45,457 nucleotides of DNA, taken from assembly GCA_023383815.1 (NCBI GenBank), contig JAHDYG010000026.1, positions 1 through 45,457 on the forward strand, in the 5' to 3' direction. The notes beneath the pieces are model-generated. The model saw nothing but the letters and a program-made list of their open reading frames with translations, did no database searches and was not told the origin of the DNA. Below are positions 23,657 through 31,991 of the stretch, one piece after another. The translations under genes and the position numbers were made by a program. The DNA comes from Rhodocyclaceae bacterium. GTDB lineage: Bacteria > Pseudomonadota > Gammaproteobacteria > Burkholderiales > Rhodocyclaceae. The stretch's first letter is position 1. Each line of letters opens with the position of its first letter.

Positions 23657-26016
23657 CAGCGGTTTCCTCCTGCGGCACCTTCGCGGGCCGGGCGCGATTT
23701 CGGGTGGAGCGCTTCGAAGACGCGGTCGGGCGTCATCGGCAGGCGCGTCAGGCGTGCGCCGGTCGCTTCCTCGACCGCCGCGGCGAGTGCGGACATGAAT
23801 CCGGACAGCGGGCCTTCGCTCGCTTCCTTGGCGCCGAACGGTCCATTGGGATCGATGCTCTCGACGATATGCACGTCGATCTCGGGCGATTCGGCCATCG
23901 TTGGCACGCGGTAGTCGAGCAGGTTCGCGACCTGGTGGCGGCCGTCCTCGTACACCGTCTCTTCCGAGATCGCCTGGCCCATCCCCATCCATACCGCGCC
24001 CTGCACCTGGCCCTCGACCGACATCGGGTTGATCGCGAAGCCGCAGTCGATCGCTGCCCACACCTTCTCGACCTTGATCGTACCGAGGTCGGGGTCGACG
24101 CTGACCTCGACGGCCTGCGCCGCATACGAGAAACCCATCGTCGAGCCGACCGCGCCGCCGCGGTGCTTGCCGCCCTGGAACTCCTCGGGGCAAGTGAAGG
24201 TACCCTTGACCGTGAGCGTGCCGGTCGCGACGAGCGCTTCCTCGACGACGTCCGTGAAGGCGACCTCGCGCGCCGGATCGGAGGCGACCACCGCCGATTC
24301 GCCGAGCCATTCGACTTCGTCCTCGCGCACCTGCAGGCGCTTCGCCGCGGCCGTGATCAGCAGGGCGCGCAGGTTCTCGGCCGCGCGCGCGGCGGCGTTG
24401 CCGACCATGAAGGTGACGCGCGAGGAGTACGAGCCGTTGTCCTTCGGCGTGATCGCCGAGTCGTTGGCGATGATGCGCAGGCGCGAGTAGTCGACGCCGA
24501 GGATTTCGGCGACGACCTGGGTGATGATCGTCGACGAGCCCTGGCCGATGTCGGAGGCGCCCGTGAGGATCGTGACGCCGCCGTCGAAGTCGAGCTTGAG
24601 CAGGATCACTGCGTGCGGCTCGCCCGACCAATGCACCGGCTTGGCCGAGCCGCTGACGAAGTGCGAGCAGGCCACGCCGAGCCCGCGCCCCTTGCCCAGC
24701 TGGCCGCGGCGCTCGCGCCAGCCGCTCGCCTGCTCGACCCAGTCGAGGCATTCGGGCAGGCCGTAGGACATGATCTTGAGGCCGTTGATCGTCTCGGTCG
24801 GCGCCTTGAGCAGGTTGCGCCGGCGCACCTCGATCGGATCGAGCCCGAGTTCGCCGGCCATCATGTCGAGCAGGGATTCGAACGCATAGCGCGCGTTGAC
24901 CGTGCCGTGGCCGCGCATCGCACCGCAGGCCGGGGTGTTGGTATAGACCCGGTAGCCGTCGTATTTGACCGCCGGGATATCGTAGAGGCCGTTGAGGAGC
25001 GCGCCGGCGTACAGGATCGTGACCAGACCGTAGCCGCCGTAGGCACCGCCGCGCTGCACCACCTCGGCCTGGCAGGCCGTGATGCGCCCGTCGCGTTTCA
25101 GGCCGATGCGGATGCGGGTCTGCTGCTCCGGGCGACCGCGGTGGGCGAGGAAGCACTCCTCGCGCGTCTGCAGCAGGCGCACGGTGGCGCAAGCCGCGCG
25201 GGCGAGCAGCGCGCAGATCACCTCGAAGTTGAGCGCCTCGGTGCGGTGGCCGAAGCCGCCGCCGACGAAGGGCTTGATCACGCGGATGTGCGCCGGGTCC
25301 ATGCGCAGGCAGCGCGCCAGCGTCAGATGCACGTAGTAGGGCACCTGGGTCACCGAGTGCAGCGTGAGGTGGCCGCGCTCGGCGTCCCAGGTGGCGAGTG
25401 CGGCGTTCGGTTCCATCATCGCGTGATGCACCTCGGCACACTCGAAGGTGTGCTCGCGCACGAGATCGGCCTCGGCGAAACCGGCCTCGACGTCGCCGAA
25501 CTCGTTGTGCACCTGGCGTTCGATGTTGCCCGGCTTGTTCTCGTGCAGCAGGATCGCGTCGGGCTGACGCGAGTCGGCGGCCTTGAAGTAGGCCGGCAGC
25601 TCCTTGACGCGCAGGCGGATACGGGCCAGCGCGGCGTCGGCGGTGGCCTCGTCGACCGCTGCGACCGCCGCGATCGGGTCGCCGCAGTAGCGCACGCGGC
25701 CGCGCGCGAGCGGATATTCGTTCTGCGCGATCGGAATCACGCCGTAGGGCATGTCGCAGGCGTCGCCGGTGATCACCGCATGTACGCCGGGCAGTGCCAG
25801 CGCCTCGGAAATGTCGACCTCGAGCAGCTCGGCATGGGCGTAGGGACTGCGCAGGATCTTGCCGACGAGCGCCTGGTCGGCCGGCAGGTCGGCGGTGTAG
25901 CGGGCAGTGCCGGTGACCTTCTCGACGCCGTCGACGAAGGGCCTCCGGGCGCCGGCGCCATGCGGGCCGCTGGCGGCCCGGGCGACGCGCTTGAGCGAGC
26001 GTTCGGGTGCGTTCAT
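23656..26016 (-). CDS. hcrA: 4-hydroxybenzoyl-CoA reductase, molybdenum (alpha) subunit
   Basis: A 786-residue molybdopterin subunit. It removes the phenolic hydroxyl of 4-hydroxybenzoyl-CoA to give benzoyl-CoA, feeding phenol, p-cresol and 4-hydroxybenzoate carbon into the bzd pathway. Cofactor-contact motifs are [36 protein letters not shown] and [19 protein letters not shown], and the conserved catalytic-type glutamate lies in AKEASEGPL near residue 740. The ATG at 26016 overlaps the hcrC stop and has GGGGAGG upstream. Its cofactor should be the cytosine dinucleotide form, which fits the mocA-like gene at 13757. Confidence 0.94.
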   Translation of the reverse strand: MNAPERSLKRVARAASGPHGAGARRPFVDGVEKVTGTARYTADLPADQALVGKILRSPYAHAELLEVDISEALALPGVHAVITGDACDMPYGVIPIAQNEYPLARGRVRYCGDPIAAVAAVDEATADAALARIRLRVKELPAYFKAADSRQPDAILLHENKPGNIERQVHNEFGDVEAGFAEADLVREHTFECAEVHHAMMEPNAALATWDAERGHLTLHSVTQVPYYVHLTLARCLRMDPAHIRVIKPFVGGGFGHRTEALNFEVICALLARAACATVRLLQTREECFLAHRGRPEQQTRIRIGLKRDGRITACQAEVVQRGGAYGGYGLVTILYAGALLNGLYDIPAVKYDGYRVYTNTPACGAMRGHGTVNARYAFESLLDMMAGELGLDPIEVRRRNLLKAPTETINGLKIMSYGLPECLDWVEQASGWRERRGQLGKGRGLGVACSHFVSGSAKPVHWSGEPHAVILLKLDFDGGVTILTGASDIGQGSSTIITQVVAEILGVDYSRLRIIANDSAITPKDNGSYSSRVTFMVGNAAARAAENLRALLITAAAKRLQVREDEVEWLGESAVVASDPAREVAFTDVVEEALVATGTLTVKGTFTCPEEFQGGKHRGGAVGSTMGFSYAAQAVEVSVDPDLGTIKVEKVWAAIDCGFAINPMSVEGQVQGAVWMGMGQAISEETVYEDGRHQVANLLDYRVPTMAESPEIDVHIVESIDPNGPFGAKEASEGPLSGFMSALAAAVEEATGARLTRLPMTPDRVFEALHPKSRPAREGAAGGNR

Positions 26017-26489
26017 GCCGCTTCCTCCCCGGCCTGTACCGCGGCCTCGACCGAATCGAGGATCTTGACGTAGCCGGTGCAGCGGCACAGGTTGCCGGCA
26101 AGTGCCGTGCGGATGGTGTCACGGTCCGGGCGCGGCTCGGTGCGCAGCAGGCCCTCGGCCGCCATGATCATGCCCGGCGTGCAGTAGCCGCACTGCGTGC
26201 CCAGGTGCTCGTGGAAGGCCCGCTGCAGGCGCGACAGGCGCCCATTGTGGGCCAGCCCCTCGATCGTCTCGACCGTACCGTCGGCGACCGAATGTGCCAG
26301 CGTGCAACAGGCGAGCCGCGGCCGGCCGTCGACCAGCACCGTGCACGCCCCGCACTCGCCGCCGTCGCAGCCCTGCTTGGTGCCCGTGAGGCCGAGGCCA
26401 TCGCGCAGATAATCGAGCAGGAGCGCGTTTGCCGCCACCGCATCCTCGCGCGCGCGGCCGTTCACAGTGATCCGCAGAACCGATTTCAT
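26013..26489 (-). CDS. hcrC: 4-hydroxybenzoyl-CoA reductase, 2Fe-2S (gamma) subunit
   Basis: A 158-residue subunit with two 2Fe-2S clusters. The plant-type cluster is in [16 protein letters not shown] and the following CC; the helical-domain cluster is in QCGYCTPGM and CRCTG. It is the first gene of the hcrCAB operon and lies on the minus strand, divergent from modABC. The ATG at 26489 has GGAAGGGAG upstream. A promoter with two candidate control sites precedes it. Confidence 0.93.
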   Translation of the reverse strand: MKSVLRITVNGRAREDAVAANALLLDYLRDGLGLTGTKQGCDGGECGACTVLVDGRPRLACCTLAHSVADGTVETIEGLAHNGRLSRLQRAFHEHLGTQCGYCTPGMIMAAEGLLRTEPRPDRDTIRTALAGNLCRCTGYVKILDSVEAAVQAGEEAA

Positions 26490-26540
26490 CGCCTACTCCC
26501 TTCCAGCGGCATGGGTCGCACGCCGGATAAAATGATGGAG

Positions 26541-26555
26541 ATCAAACAATTTGAT
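26541..26555 (-). promoter_or_regulatory. Palindrome at the predicted hcr transcription start
   Basis: ATCAAA-CAA-TTTGAT is a perfect 6-base inverted repeat with a three-base centre. It lies at about +2 to +16 relative to the start predicted from the hcr -10 element, a typical repressor position. The arms are the reverse arrangement of an FNR box, so FNR is unlikely; a MarR- or GntR-type regulator is possible. Confidence 0.5.
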
Positions 26556-26563
26556 TGGCTCGA

Positions 26564-26612
26564 ATCGTAGCACTGCAGTGGGACCGCTCCAATATGAACC
26601 CTCCTGCATAGG
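26564..26612 (-). promoter_or_regulatory. hcrCAB promoter with upstream 23-bp motif (copy A)
   Basis: On the minus strand TTGGAG (-35) is followed by a 17-base spacer and TACGAT (-10, 26564-26569), giving a predicted start near 26557. The 23-base motif CCTATGCA, five variable bases, GTTCATATTG occupies 26590-26612, and its final TTG forms the first half of the -35. The same motif in the same geometry precedes tupA at 31063-31085. A partial dyad (TATG...CATA) is visible. The position suits an activator contacting RNA polymerase. Confidence 0.65.
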
Positions 26613-26643
26613 AAATCCGCGATCCATCGCCCGCCAGCCCTGC

Positions 26644-26672
26644 TTGACGACTCCGCCGGCAGAGCCTATGTT
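26644..26672 (+). promoter_or_regulatory. Putative modABC promoter
   Basis: TTGACG (26644-26649), a 17-base spacer and TATGTT (26667-26672) form a good sigma70-type promoter about 85 bases before modA. The 23-bp motif copy A lies about 30 bases upstream of this -35, so one bound regulator could act on both directions. Confidence 0.5.
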
Positions 26673-26757
26673 GGCCGCGGTTGTGACGGGCGCTTGCCGG
26701 CTTGCGTCCGTTCCCTGGCAGCGTTTCAGGAAACCCGCTCGATTTCTCCCTTTCGGA

Positions 26758-27531
26758 ATGCTCGTGACGCTCCACGTCCGCCTTCTCGCCTGGATTGCAC
26801 TGTTTCTGACGGCCCTGCCGGTGTCTGCGCTCGCCAGCGGCGAGGTCGTGACCGCGGCTGTCGCGGCCAACTTCACGAAGACGATCGAGGAGATCGGGGC
26901 GCGTTTCACGGAGGAGACCGGCCACACGATCCGCTTCTCATCCGGTCCGAGCGGCAAGCTCTATGCGCAGATCCGCAACGGCGCGCCGTTCGATCTGTTT
27001 TTCTCGGCCGACACTGAAAAGCCGGAGCTGCTCGCGGCGGAAGGACGTGCCGATACGCCTTTCGTGTACGCGCGTGGCCGGCTCGCCCTGTACAGCCCGG
27101 ACCTGCCGGTGCGTGAGGGATGGCAGCAGGTGCTGGAGGAAGCCGGGTTCCGCCACCTTGCGATCGCGAATCCGCGCACCGCACCGTACGGTGCGGCGGC
27201 GCTCGAGGTCCTGACCTCGCTCGGCGCACTCGAAAGAGTCGAACCGAAGTTCGTGCAGGGCGAGAGCATCGCGCATGCATTCCAGTTCGTCGCGACGGGG
27301 AACGCCGCGCTCGGTTTCGTCGCGCTGTCGCAGCTCGTCGACCCGGCCGGCCCGGTCTTCGGCAAGGGTGAATTCTGGCTCGTACCGGAGGATCTGCATT
27401 CGCCGATCGACCAGGCTGCGGTGGTACTCGAGCGTGGCCGCGCGAGCCCGGCCGCGCTGGCGTTCATGGACTACATGCGTTCGCCCCGGGCACGTGAAAT
27501 CATCGAGCGATACGGCTACAGCATCCCATGA
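26758..27531 (+). CDS. modA: Molybdate ABC transporter, periplasmic binding protein
   Basis: A 257-residue periplasmic protein with a signal peptide (LLAWIALFLTALPVSALAS). The mature part shows the ModA pattern AAVAANFTKTIEEI, the oxyanion-contact region RFSSGPSGKLYAQI and PFDLFFSAD, then ANPRTAPYGAAA and ESIAHAFQFVATGNAALGF. It binds molybdate for ModBC. The ATG at 26758 is preferred because it gives a normal signal peptide; the ribosome site is weak. The modB start overlaps its stop. Supplying molybdenum next to hcrCAB makes functional sense. Confidence 0.92.
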   Translation: MLVTLHVRLLAWIALFLTALPVSALASGEVVTAAVAANFTKTIEEIGARFTEETGHTIRFSSGPSGKLYAQIRNGAPFDLFFSADTEKPELLAAEGRADTPFVYARGRLALYSPDLPVREGWQQVLEEAGFRHLAIANPRTAPYGAAALEVLTSLGALERVEPKFVQGESIAHAFQFVATGNAALGFVALSQLVDPAGPVFGKGEFWLVPEDLHSPIDQAAVVLERGRASPAALAFMDYMRSPRAREIIERYGYSIP

Positions 27532-28223
27532 TCGAACTGTTCGGCGCGTCGATCAGCCTGGAACCGATCTGGCTGACCCTGCAGGTGGCGGCGGTCACGA
27601 CCGTGATCCTGCTCCTGCTCGGAACGCCGCTGGCGTGGTGGCTGGCACGGACCCGTACGCGGTGGCGCGTGGTGATCGAGGCCATCGTCGCACTGCCGCT
27701 GGTGCTCCCGCCCACGGTGCTGGGCTTCTACCTGCTGATCGTGCTCAATCCGAACGGGGCCGTCACGCAGTTCCTGCGCGGGTTCGGCTTCGAAGGTCAG
27801 CTGACCTTCTCGTTCACCGGCCTCGTGATCGGCTCGGTGCTCTACTCGCTGCCGTTCGCGGTACAGCCGCTGATGCACGCATTCGAGTCCCTTTCCGAGC
27901 GCCTGCTCGATGCCGCGGCAACGCTGCGCGCCGGAACGCTCGATCGCTTCTTCTCGGTGGTCGTGCCGCTCAGCCGGCGTGGCTTCCTGACCGCAGCGAC
28001 GCTCTCCTTCGCGCATACCGTCGGCGAATTCGGCGTCGTGCTGATGGTCGGCGGCAATATCCCGGGACAGACGCGCATGGTGTCGATCGCGATCTTCGAT
28101 CACGTGGAGTCGCTCGCCTACACGGAGGCCCACGTGCTCTCGGCGATGATGCTCGTGTTTTCGCTGGTGGTGCTGACACTGGTGTACGGCCTGAACCGGC
28201 GCTTCGGCGTCAAGGTTGGGTGA
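27528..28223 (+). CDS. modB: Molybdate ABC transporter, permease
   Basis: A 231-residue inner-membrane permease with about five hydrophobic segments. The ModB/CysTW-family EAA loop, which docks the ATPase, reads DAAATLRAGTLDRFFSVVVPLSRRG (about 125-150), and HTVGEFGVVLMVGGNIPGQT follows, typical of ModB. It starts in a four-base overlap with modA and ends four bases before the modC ATG. Confidence 0.94.
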   Translation: MIELFGASISLEPIWLTLQVAAVTTVILLLLGTPLAWWLARTRTRWRVVIEAIVALPLVLPPTVLGFYLLIVLNPNGAVTQFLRGFGFEGQLTFSFTGLVIGSVLYSLPFAVQPLMHAFESLSERLLDAAATLRAGTLDRFFSVVVPLSRRGFLTAATLSFAHTVGEFGVVLMVGGNIPGQTRMVSIAIFDHVESLAYTEAHVLSAMMLVFSLVVLTLVYGLNRRFGVKVG

Positions 28224-28227
28224 AGCG

Positions 28228-29292
28228 ATGCTGCGCGGCCAACTGACCCTGCGGGCGGGCGATTTCCTGCTCGACAGCGGCGAATTCGAGATCGAGACGA
28301 CCGGCGTGACCGCGCTATTCGGCCGCTCCGGCTCGGGCAAGAGCCTGCTGCTGCGGGCGATGGCCGGCCTCGATCCGCAGACCCGCGGACATCTGCATTT
28401 CGGGACCGAGCGCTGGCAGGACGGGCGCTGGCGGCTGCCGGCCTCGTGCCGCGACATCGGCTTCGTGTTCCAGGATGCGGCGCTGTTCCCGCATCTGGAT
28501 GTGCGCGGCAACCTCGACTACGCACGCCGGCGCGCGCCGGGCGTGACCGTCGCGAGCATGGTGGCGATCGCAGAGGAGGTCGGGATCGCGCACCGGCTCG
28601 ACCAGGACGTCGGCTCGCTCTCGGGCGGCGAGCGCCAGCGGGTGGCGATCGCGCGAGCGCTGGTGTCACGTCCGCGCCTGCTGTTCATGGACGAGCCGCT
28701 GTCCGCGCTCGACTGGGGCGCGAAGGCGGAGTTGCTGGGGTTGATCGAGACGCTGGCCGCGAGCACCGGCGTGCCCATCCTCTACATCACCCACGCGCCG
28801 CTCGAGGTCGAGCGCCTGGCCACCCGCGTGGTGTTCATGGCCGAAGGCCGCATCGAACGGGTCGAGACGCTGCGCGACGCGCTGGCCCGCCCGGACTCTC
28901 CGCTGTTCGACGAGGAAGGGCCGGTCTCCGTGTTTGAAGGCGAACTCGGCGCGCCCGGCGATTTCGGTCTGCTGCCCTTCAACACGCCGGGCGCGCGCCT
29001 GTGGCTGGTGGGCACGCCCGGCCGCAAACCCGGTGCCGCCCGTCTGCGCATCCTCGCACGCGACGTCGCGCTGGCGCTGGATGCGCCGGGGCGCGCGAGC
29101 ATCCTCAATCAGCTCGCGGTGACGGTGGAACACATCGAACCCGAATCGGGCGGGCGCGTAACCGTGGTATGCCGCCTCGGCGACGGCCAGCGCCTGCTCG
29201 CGCAGATCACCGCCTGGTCGGCACACACGCTGGCGCTTGCGCCCGGCATGGCCGCGTTCGCGCTGATCAAGTCGGTGGCGCTGGTGGACTAG
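28228..29292 (+). CDS. modC: Molybdate ABC transporter, ATP-binding protein
   Basis: A 354-residue ABC ATPase. Walker A is FGRSGSGKSLLLRA (near residue 31), the Q-loop is FVFQDAALFPHL, the signature SLSGGERQRVAIARAL and Walker B RLLFMDEPLSALD. The C-terminal ~70 residues form a molybdate-binding TOBE-like domain (ARDVALALDAPGRASILNQL), as usual for ModC. The ATG at 28228 is preferred; a TTG at 28216 would overlap modB. The stop overlaps the convergent methyltransferase stop by four bases. Confidence 0.94.
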   Translation: MLRGQLTLRAGDFLLDSGEFEIETTGVTALFGRSGSGKSLLLRAMAGLDPQTRGHLHFGTERWQDGRWRLPASCRDIGFVFQDAALFPHLDVRGNLDYARRRAPGVTVASMVAIAEEVGIAHRLDQDVGSLSGGERQRVAIARALVSRPRLLFMDEPLSALDWGAKAELLGLIETLAASTGVPILYITHAPLEVERLATRVVFMAEGRIERVETLRDALARPDSPLFDEEGPVSVFEGELGAPGDFGLLPFNTPGARLWLVGTPGRKPGAARLRILARDVALALDAPGRASILNQLAVTVEHIEPESGGRVTVVCRLGDGQRLLAQITAWSAHTLALAPGMAAFALIKSVALVD

Positions 29293-29984
29293 CGCGGCCG
29301 CTGCAGCAGCACCACGTTCGGACACGGAACCTCGCAGCGCCAGCCGTGGATCCGGGCGAGGCAGTGGAAAGTCTCTTCCCGGTAGAAGACCACGTGGGTC
29401 GGATCGCGGCGATAGTGCCAGGCCGCAAAGCGCGCATCCTCGGTCTGGAAGCAGGTCATGACCGCAAGCCACCCTCCCGGATGGAGCAGGCGATCGAGCT
29501 GGCGGAAGGCATCGGCCGGACGATGGAAGTGCTCGACCACTTCGCTGCAGGTAACGAAATCGTAGCGCTGCGCGAGCACGGCCCGGTCATCGAAGAACAG
29601 CGGATCGAAGAGCGCGACGCAGTGACCGGCCTCGCGCAGCATGGCCGCAAGCGCCGGTCCGGGACCGCACCCGAAGTCGAGCCCGCTGGATGCGGATGGC
29701 AGGCGCTCGAGCAGCGGTTCTGCGAGCCGTGCGAGAAAGCGGCGGTAGCCCTGGTCGTCGACCGCGTTACGATGCCGCAGGTACTCGGTCCGCTCGACGG
29801 CGGGCACGGGCAACTGCGCCGGATCCAGAAACGTCGCCCGGCAATGCCCGCAGCGCCAGTAGCTGCGCGCCCCCACCTGCATGAAGAAGGATGCGCCGGG
29901 CGCTTCGCACACCGGGCAGTCCGGAAAGCTTGCTGCGCCCTCGCGGGCGAGCGCCCCGTCACGCACGAGGGGGGTCCCGTTCAT
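29289..29984 (-). CDS. Class I SAM-dependent methyltransferase with N-terminal zinc-ribbon-like motif
   Basis: A 231-residue protein with an N-terminal CPVC...CGHC pair (about 22-48) that probably binds zinc. A class I methyltransferase fold follows, with SAM motif I SGLDFGCGPGPALAAML, the acidic VALFDPLF and TCSEVVEHFHRPADAF. The substrate is unknown. The start overlaps the end of the regulator gene by 26 bases on the same strand, so the two are co-transcribed; whether it has anything to do with molybdenum is unclear. Confidence 0.85.
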   Translation of the reverse strand: MNGTPLVRDGALAREGAASFPDCPVCEAPGASFFMQVGARSYWRCGHCRATFLDPAQLPVPAVERTEYLRHRNAVDDQGYRRFLARLAEPLLERLPSASSGLDFGCGPGPALAAMLREAGHCVALFDPLFFDDRAVLAQRYDFVTCSEVVEHFHRPADAFRQLDRLLHPGGWLAVMTCFQTEDARFAAWHYRRDPTHVVFYREETFHCLARIHGWRCEVPCPNVVLLQRPR

Positions 29985-31071
29985 CCTTCGGCCGCCGGTA
30001 GGTCCACCACGGCAGGACGGCCTTCATCGACAGCACCTGCCCGCATTGCGCCGCGCGGTAGCCCGGCAGCGCATTGAGCGCTTCGCGCCATTTCTCGCAA
30101 CACAGCAGCTTGAGCAGCGCATTCAACGGTGCTTGGCCGAGCGAGGCCTTGAGGCATGCGAGGTGATAGCGCTCCTCGACCAGCGAGACGAAGTCGAGTC
30201 CGAACGCATCGGCCGTTGCCGCGATGCCGAGTCCGGCATCCGCCTGCCCGGACACGATCGCACTGGCAACCGCGGCGTGGGATGGCTCGCTGCTGGCGTA
30301 GCCGCGGATCTCGTCGGGCTGCAGGCCGGCCTCGTCGAGAAGTTCGTCGAACAGCACGCGCGTGCCGGTCCCGAGCGCGCGGTTCGAGAACCGGGCTGCA
30401 CTCGCCCGGATGTCTTCGAGCGTACGCAGTCCGAGCGGATTACCGCGCGCGACGATGAGGCCCTGGCTGCGTTGCGCGAAACCGACGAGCTTGTGCAGGC
30501 CCGGCCGCAGCAGCGGCTTGTAGATGCGCTGCGTCCGGCTGCCACGCCCGGCCAGGATCCGGGTGTGAAAGCCGGCGAGCATGCACCGCCCTTCGTTGAG
30601 TGCTCGGATCGCATCGACGCTGCCGGTGAAGCGGATGTCGAGGTGCAGCCGCTCTGCCCGCGCCCGCTCGGCCAGCGTCGCGAGCGCCTCGTCATGGCTC
30701 GCATACAGGGTCAGGACATGCACTGAATCATCGAATGCGACCGCATACGCACGCTCGAGGTCGGCACGCAGCGCCTCGATCTGCGGCAACAGGCGCGCCT
30801 GCGCCTGGCGTTCGGCCCACATCAGCTTGGTTCCGAACTCGGTCAGGCGCGCGGCCTGGCCCTTCTCCCAGACGATCAGCCCGTGGCCAAGCTCGGCCTC
30901 CCAGCGCTTGAGCTCGCCCCAGACATGCCGGTACGACAGGCCGAGCGCCCGCGCAGCGGCCGAGATCGACCCCATGCGTGCGACCGCATGCAGCAGATCG
31001 AGCAAGGGGTTGCGGATGCGGCCGGGCGCGGCCTCCGATCCGAGCGTGTAGTTGAGGTGAACCCTATGCAT
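29959..31071 (-). CDS. ModE-like HTH regulator with periplasmic-binding-type sensor domain
   Basis: A 370-residue regulator. Residues about 18-85 form a ModE/LysR-type winged helix (LLHAVARMGSISAAARALGLSYRHVW...ELKRWEAELG, read in parts). Residues about 115-340 resemble a substrate-binding-protein fold of the type found in molybdate/tungstate-linked regulators (YASHDEALATLAERA, FTGSVDAIRALNEGRC, IVSGQADAGLGIAA). It is expected to sense an oxyanion or cofactor and control uptake genes. It is divergent from tupA, and its start codon lies inside motif copy B, suggesting autoregulation. The start at 31071 is the only upstream ATG before an in-frame stop. Confidence 0.85.
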   Translation of the reverse strand: MHRVHLNYTLGSEAAPGRIRNPLLDLLHAVARMGSISAAARALGLSYRHVWGELKRWEAELGHGLIVWEKGQAARLTEFGTKLMWAERQAQARLLPQIEALRADLERAYAVAFDDSVHVLTLYASHDEALATLAERARAERLHLDIRFTGSVDAIRALNEGRCMLAGFHTRILAGRGSRTQRIYKPLLRPGLHKLVGFAQRSQGLIVARGNPLGLRTLEDIRASAARFSNRALGTGTRVLFDELLDEAGLQPDEIRGYASSEPSHAAVASAIVSGQADAGLGIAATADAFGLDFVSLVEERYHLACLKASLGQAPLNALLKLLCCEKWREALNALPGYRAAQCGQVLSMKAVLPWWTYRRPKDERDPPRA

Positions 31072-31111
31072 GACCGTTCATATTGATGGCCTTCCGGCGA
31101 CTCCATAGATT
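31063..31111 (+). promoter_or_regulatory. tupA promoter with 23-bp motif (copy B)
   Basis: The motif CCTATGCA, five variable bases, GTTCATATTG spans 31063-31085. Its final TTG begins the -35 TTGATG (31083-31088), followed by a 17-base spacer and TAGATT (31106-31111). This is the same geometry as at hcrC, and 20 of 23 bases are identical. It also covers the start codon of the divergent regulator gene. Confidence 0.65.
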
Positions 31112-31146
31112 ACGCGAATTCCCTCGCGCACCCGGAGGTCGAACCC

Positions 31147-31980
31147 ATGCGTCCGCTCCAGCCCCTTGCCGCCCGCGCCCGTCGCCTCTTCACACTCGGC
31201 GCGCTCGCCCTCTTCAGCCTCGCACCGATCGCAGGCTTTGCGCAGTCGATCACGGTCGCCTCGACGACCTCGACCGAACAGTCCGGCCTCTTCGGCCATC
31301 TCCTGCCGCGCTTCACCGAAGCCAGCGGCATCGAGGTGCGCGTCGTCGCACTCGGCACCGGCCAGGCGCTCGACATCGGGCGCCGTGGAGATGCCGACGC
31401 GGTGTTCGTGCACGATCAGGCGGCCGAGGAAAAGTTCGTCGCCGAGGGTTTCGGTGTGAAACGCCATCCGGTCATGTACAACGACTTCGTGCTGATCGGC
31501 CCCCAGTCCGACCCGGCCGGCGCGCGCGGCCAGGACATCATCGAAGGGCTGCGACGGATCGCTTCAGCGGGCGCCGCCTTCGTGTCGCGCGGCGACAAGA
31601 GCGGCACCCATGCCGCCGAGCTGCGCTACTGGAAGGCCGCCGGCCTGGACGCCGGCAAGGGCGCCGGCTACCGAGAGTGTGGCTGCGGCATGGGGCCCGC
31701 GCTCAACATGGCCGCATCGACGGATGCCTACGTACTGGCCGATCGCGGCACCTGGCTGAGCTTTCGCAATCGCGCCGGGCTCACGGTCCTGGTCGAGGGC
31801 GACCAGCGGCTCTTCAACCAGTACGGCGTGATCGTCGTGAACCCGGCCCGCCACCCCCACGTCCAGGCCAAGGCAGCGCAGGCCTTTGTCGACTGGATCG
31901 TCTCACCCGCTGGTCAGGCCGCGATCGCGGGGTACCGCATCGGCGGAGAGCAGCTCTTCTTCCCGAACGCGGCGCACTGA
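31147..31980 (+). CDS. tupA: Tungstate/molybdate-type ABC transporter binding protein (TupA-like)
   Basis: A 277-residue exported binding protein with signal peptide LGALALFSLAPIAGFAQS. The mature N-terminus ITVASTTSTEQSGLFGHLLP is typical of TupA tungstate-binding proteins; RRGDADAVFVHD, YNDFVLIGP, SRGDKSGTHAAELRYW and YGVIVVNP are further family features. GGAGG precedes the ATG. No tupB permease or tupC ATPase gene is adjacent: the next gene is a convergent antiporter. It therefore either works with a transporter encoded elsewhere or serves as a sensor for the neighbouring regulator. Confidence 0.87.
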   Translation: MRPLQPLAARARRLFTLGALALFSLAPIAGFAQSITVASTTSTEQSGLFGHLLPRFTEASGIEVRVVALGTGQALDIGRRGDADAVFVHDQAAEEKFVAEGFGVKRHPVMYNDFVLIGPQSDPAGARGQDIIEGLRRIASAGAAFVSRGDKSGTHAAELRYWKAAGLDAGKGAGYRECGCGMGPALNMAASTDAYVLADRGTWLSFRNRAGLTVLVEGDQRLFNQYGVIVVNPARHPHVQAKAAQAFVDWIVSPAGQAAIAGYRIGGEQLFFPNAAH

Positions 31981-31991
31981 CACGGGACGGG

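Noticed and set aside
22676-26122. Single 1148-codon minus-strand frame covering the hcr genes
   Set aside because: Only its last 326 codons are hcrB; the rest is the wrong frame of hcrA and reads as Arg/Ala-rich nonsense.
26574-26608. Isolated TGCA tetramers in the hcr-mod intergenic region as BzdR sites
   Set aside because: Only two copies 31 bases apart, one inside the 23-bp motif, without the 10-base pairing seen at the bzd and divergent promoters; chance is likely.
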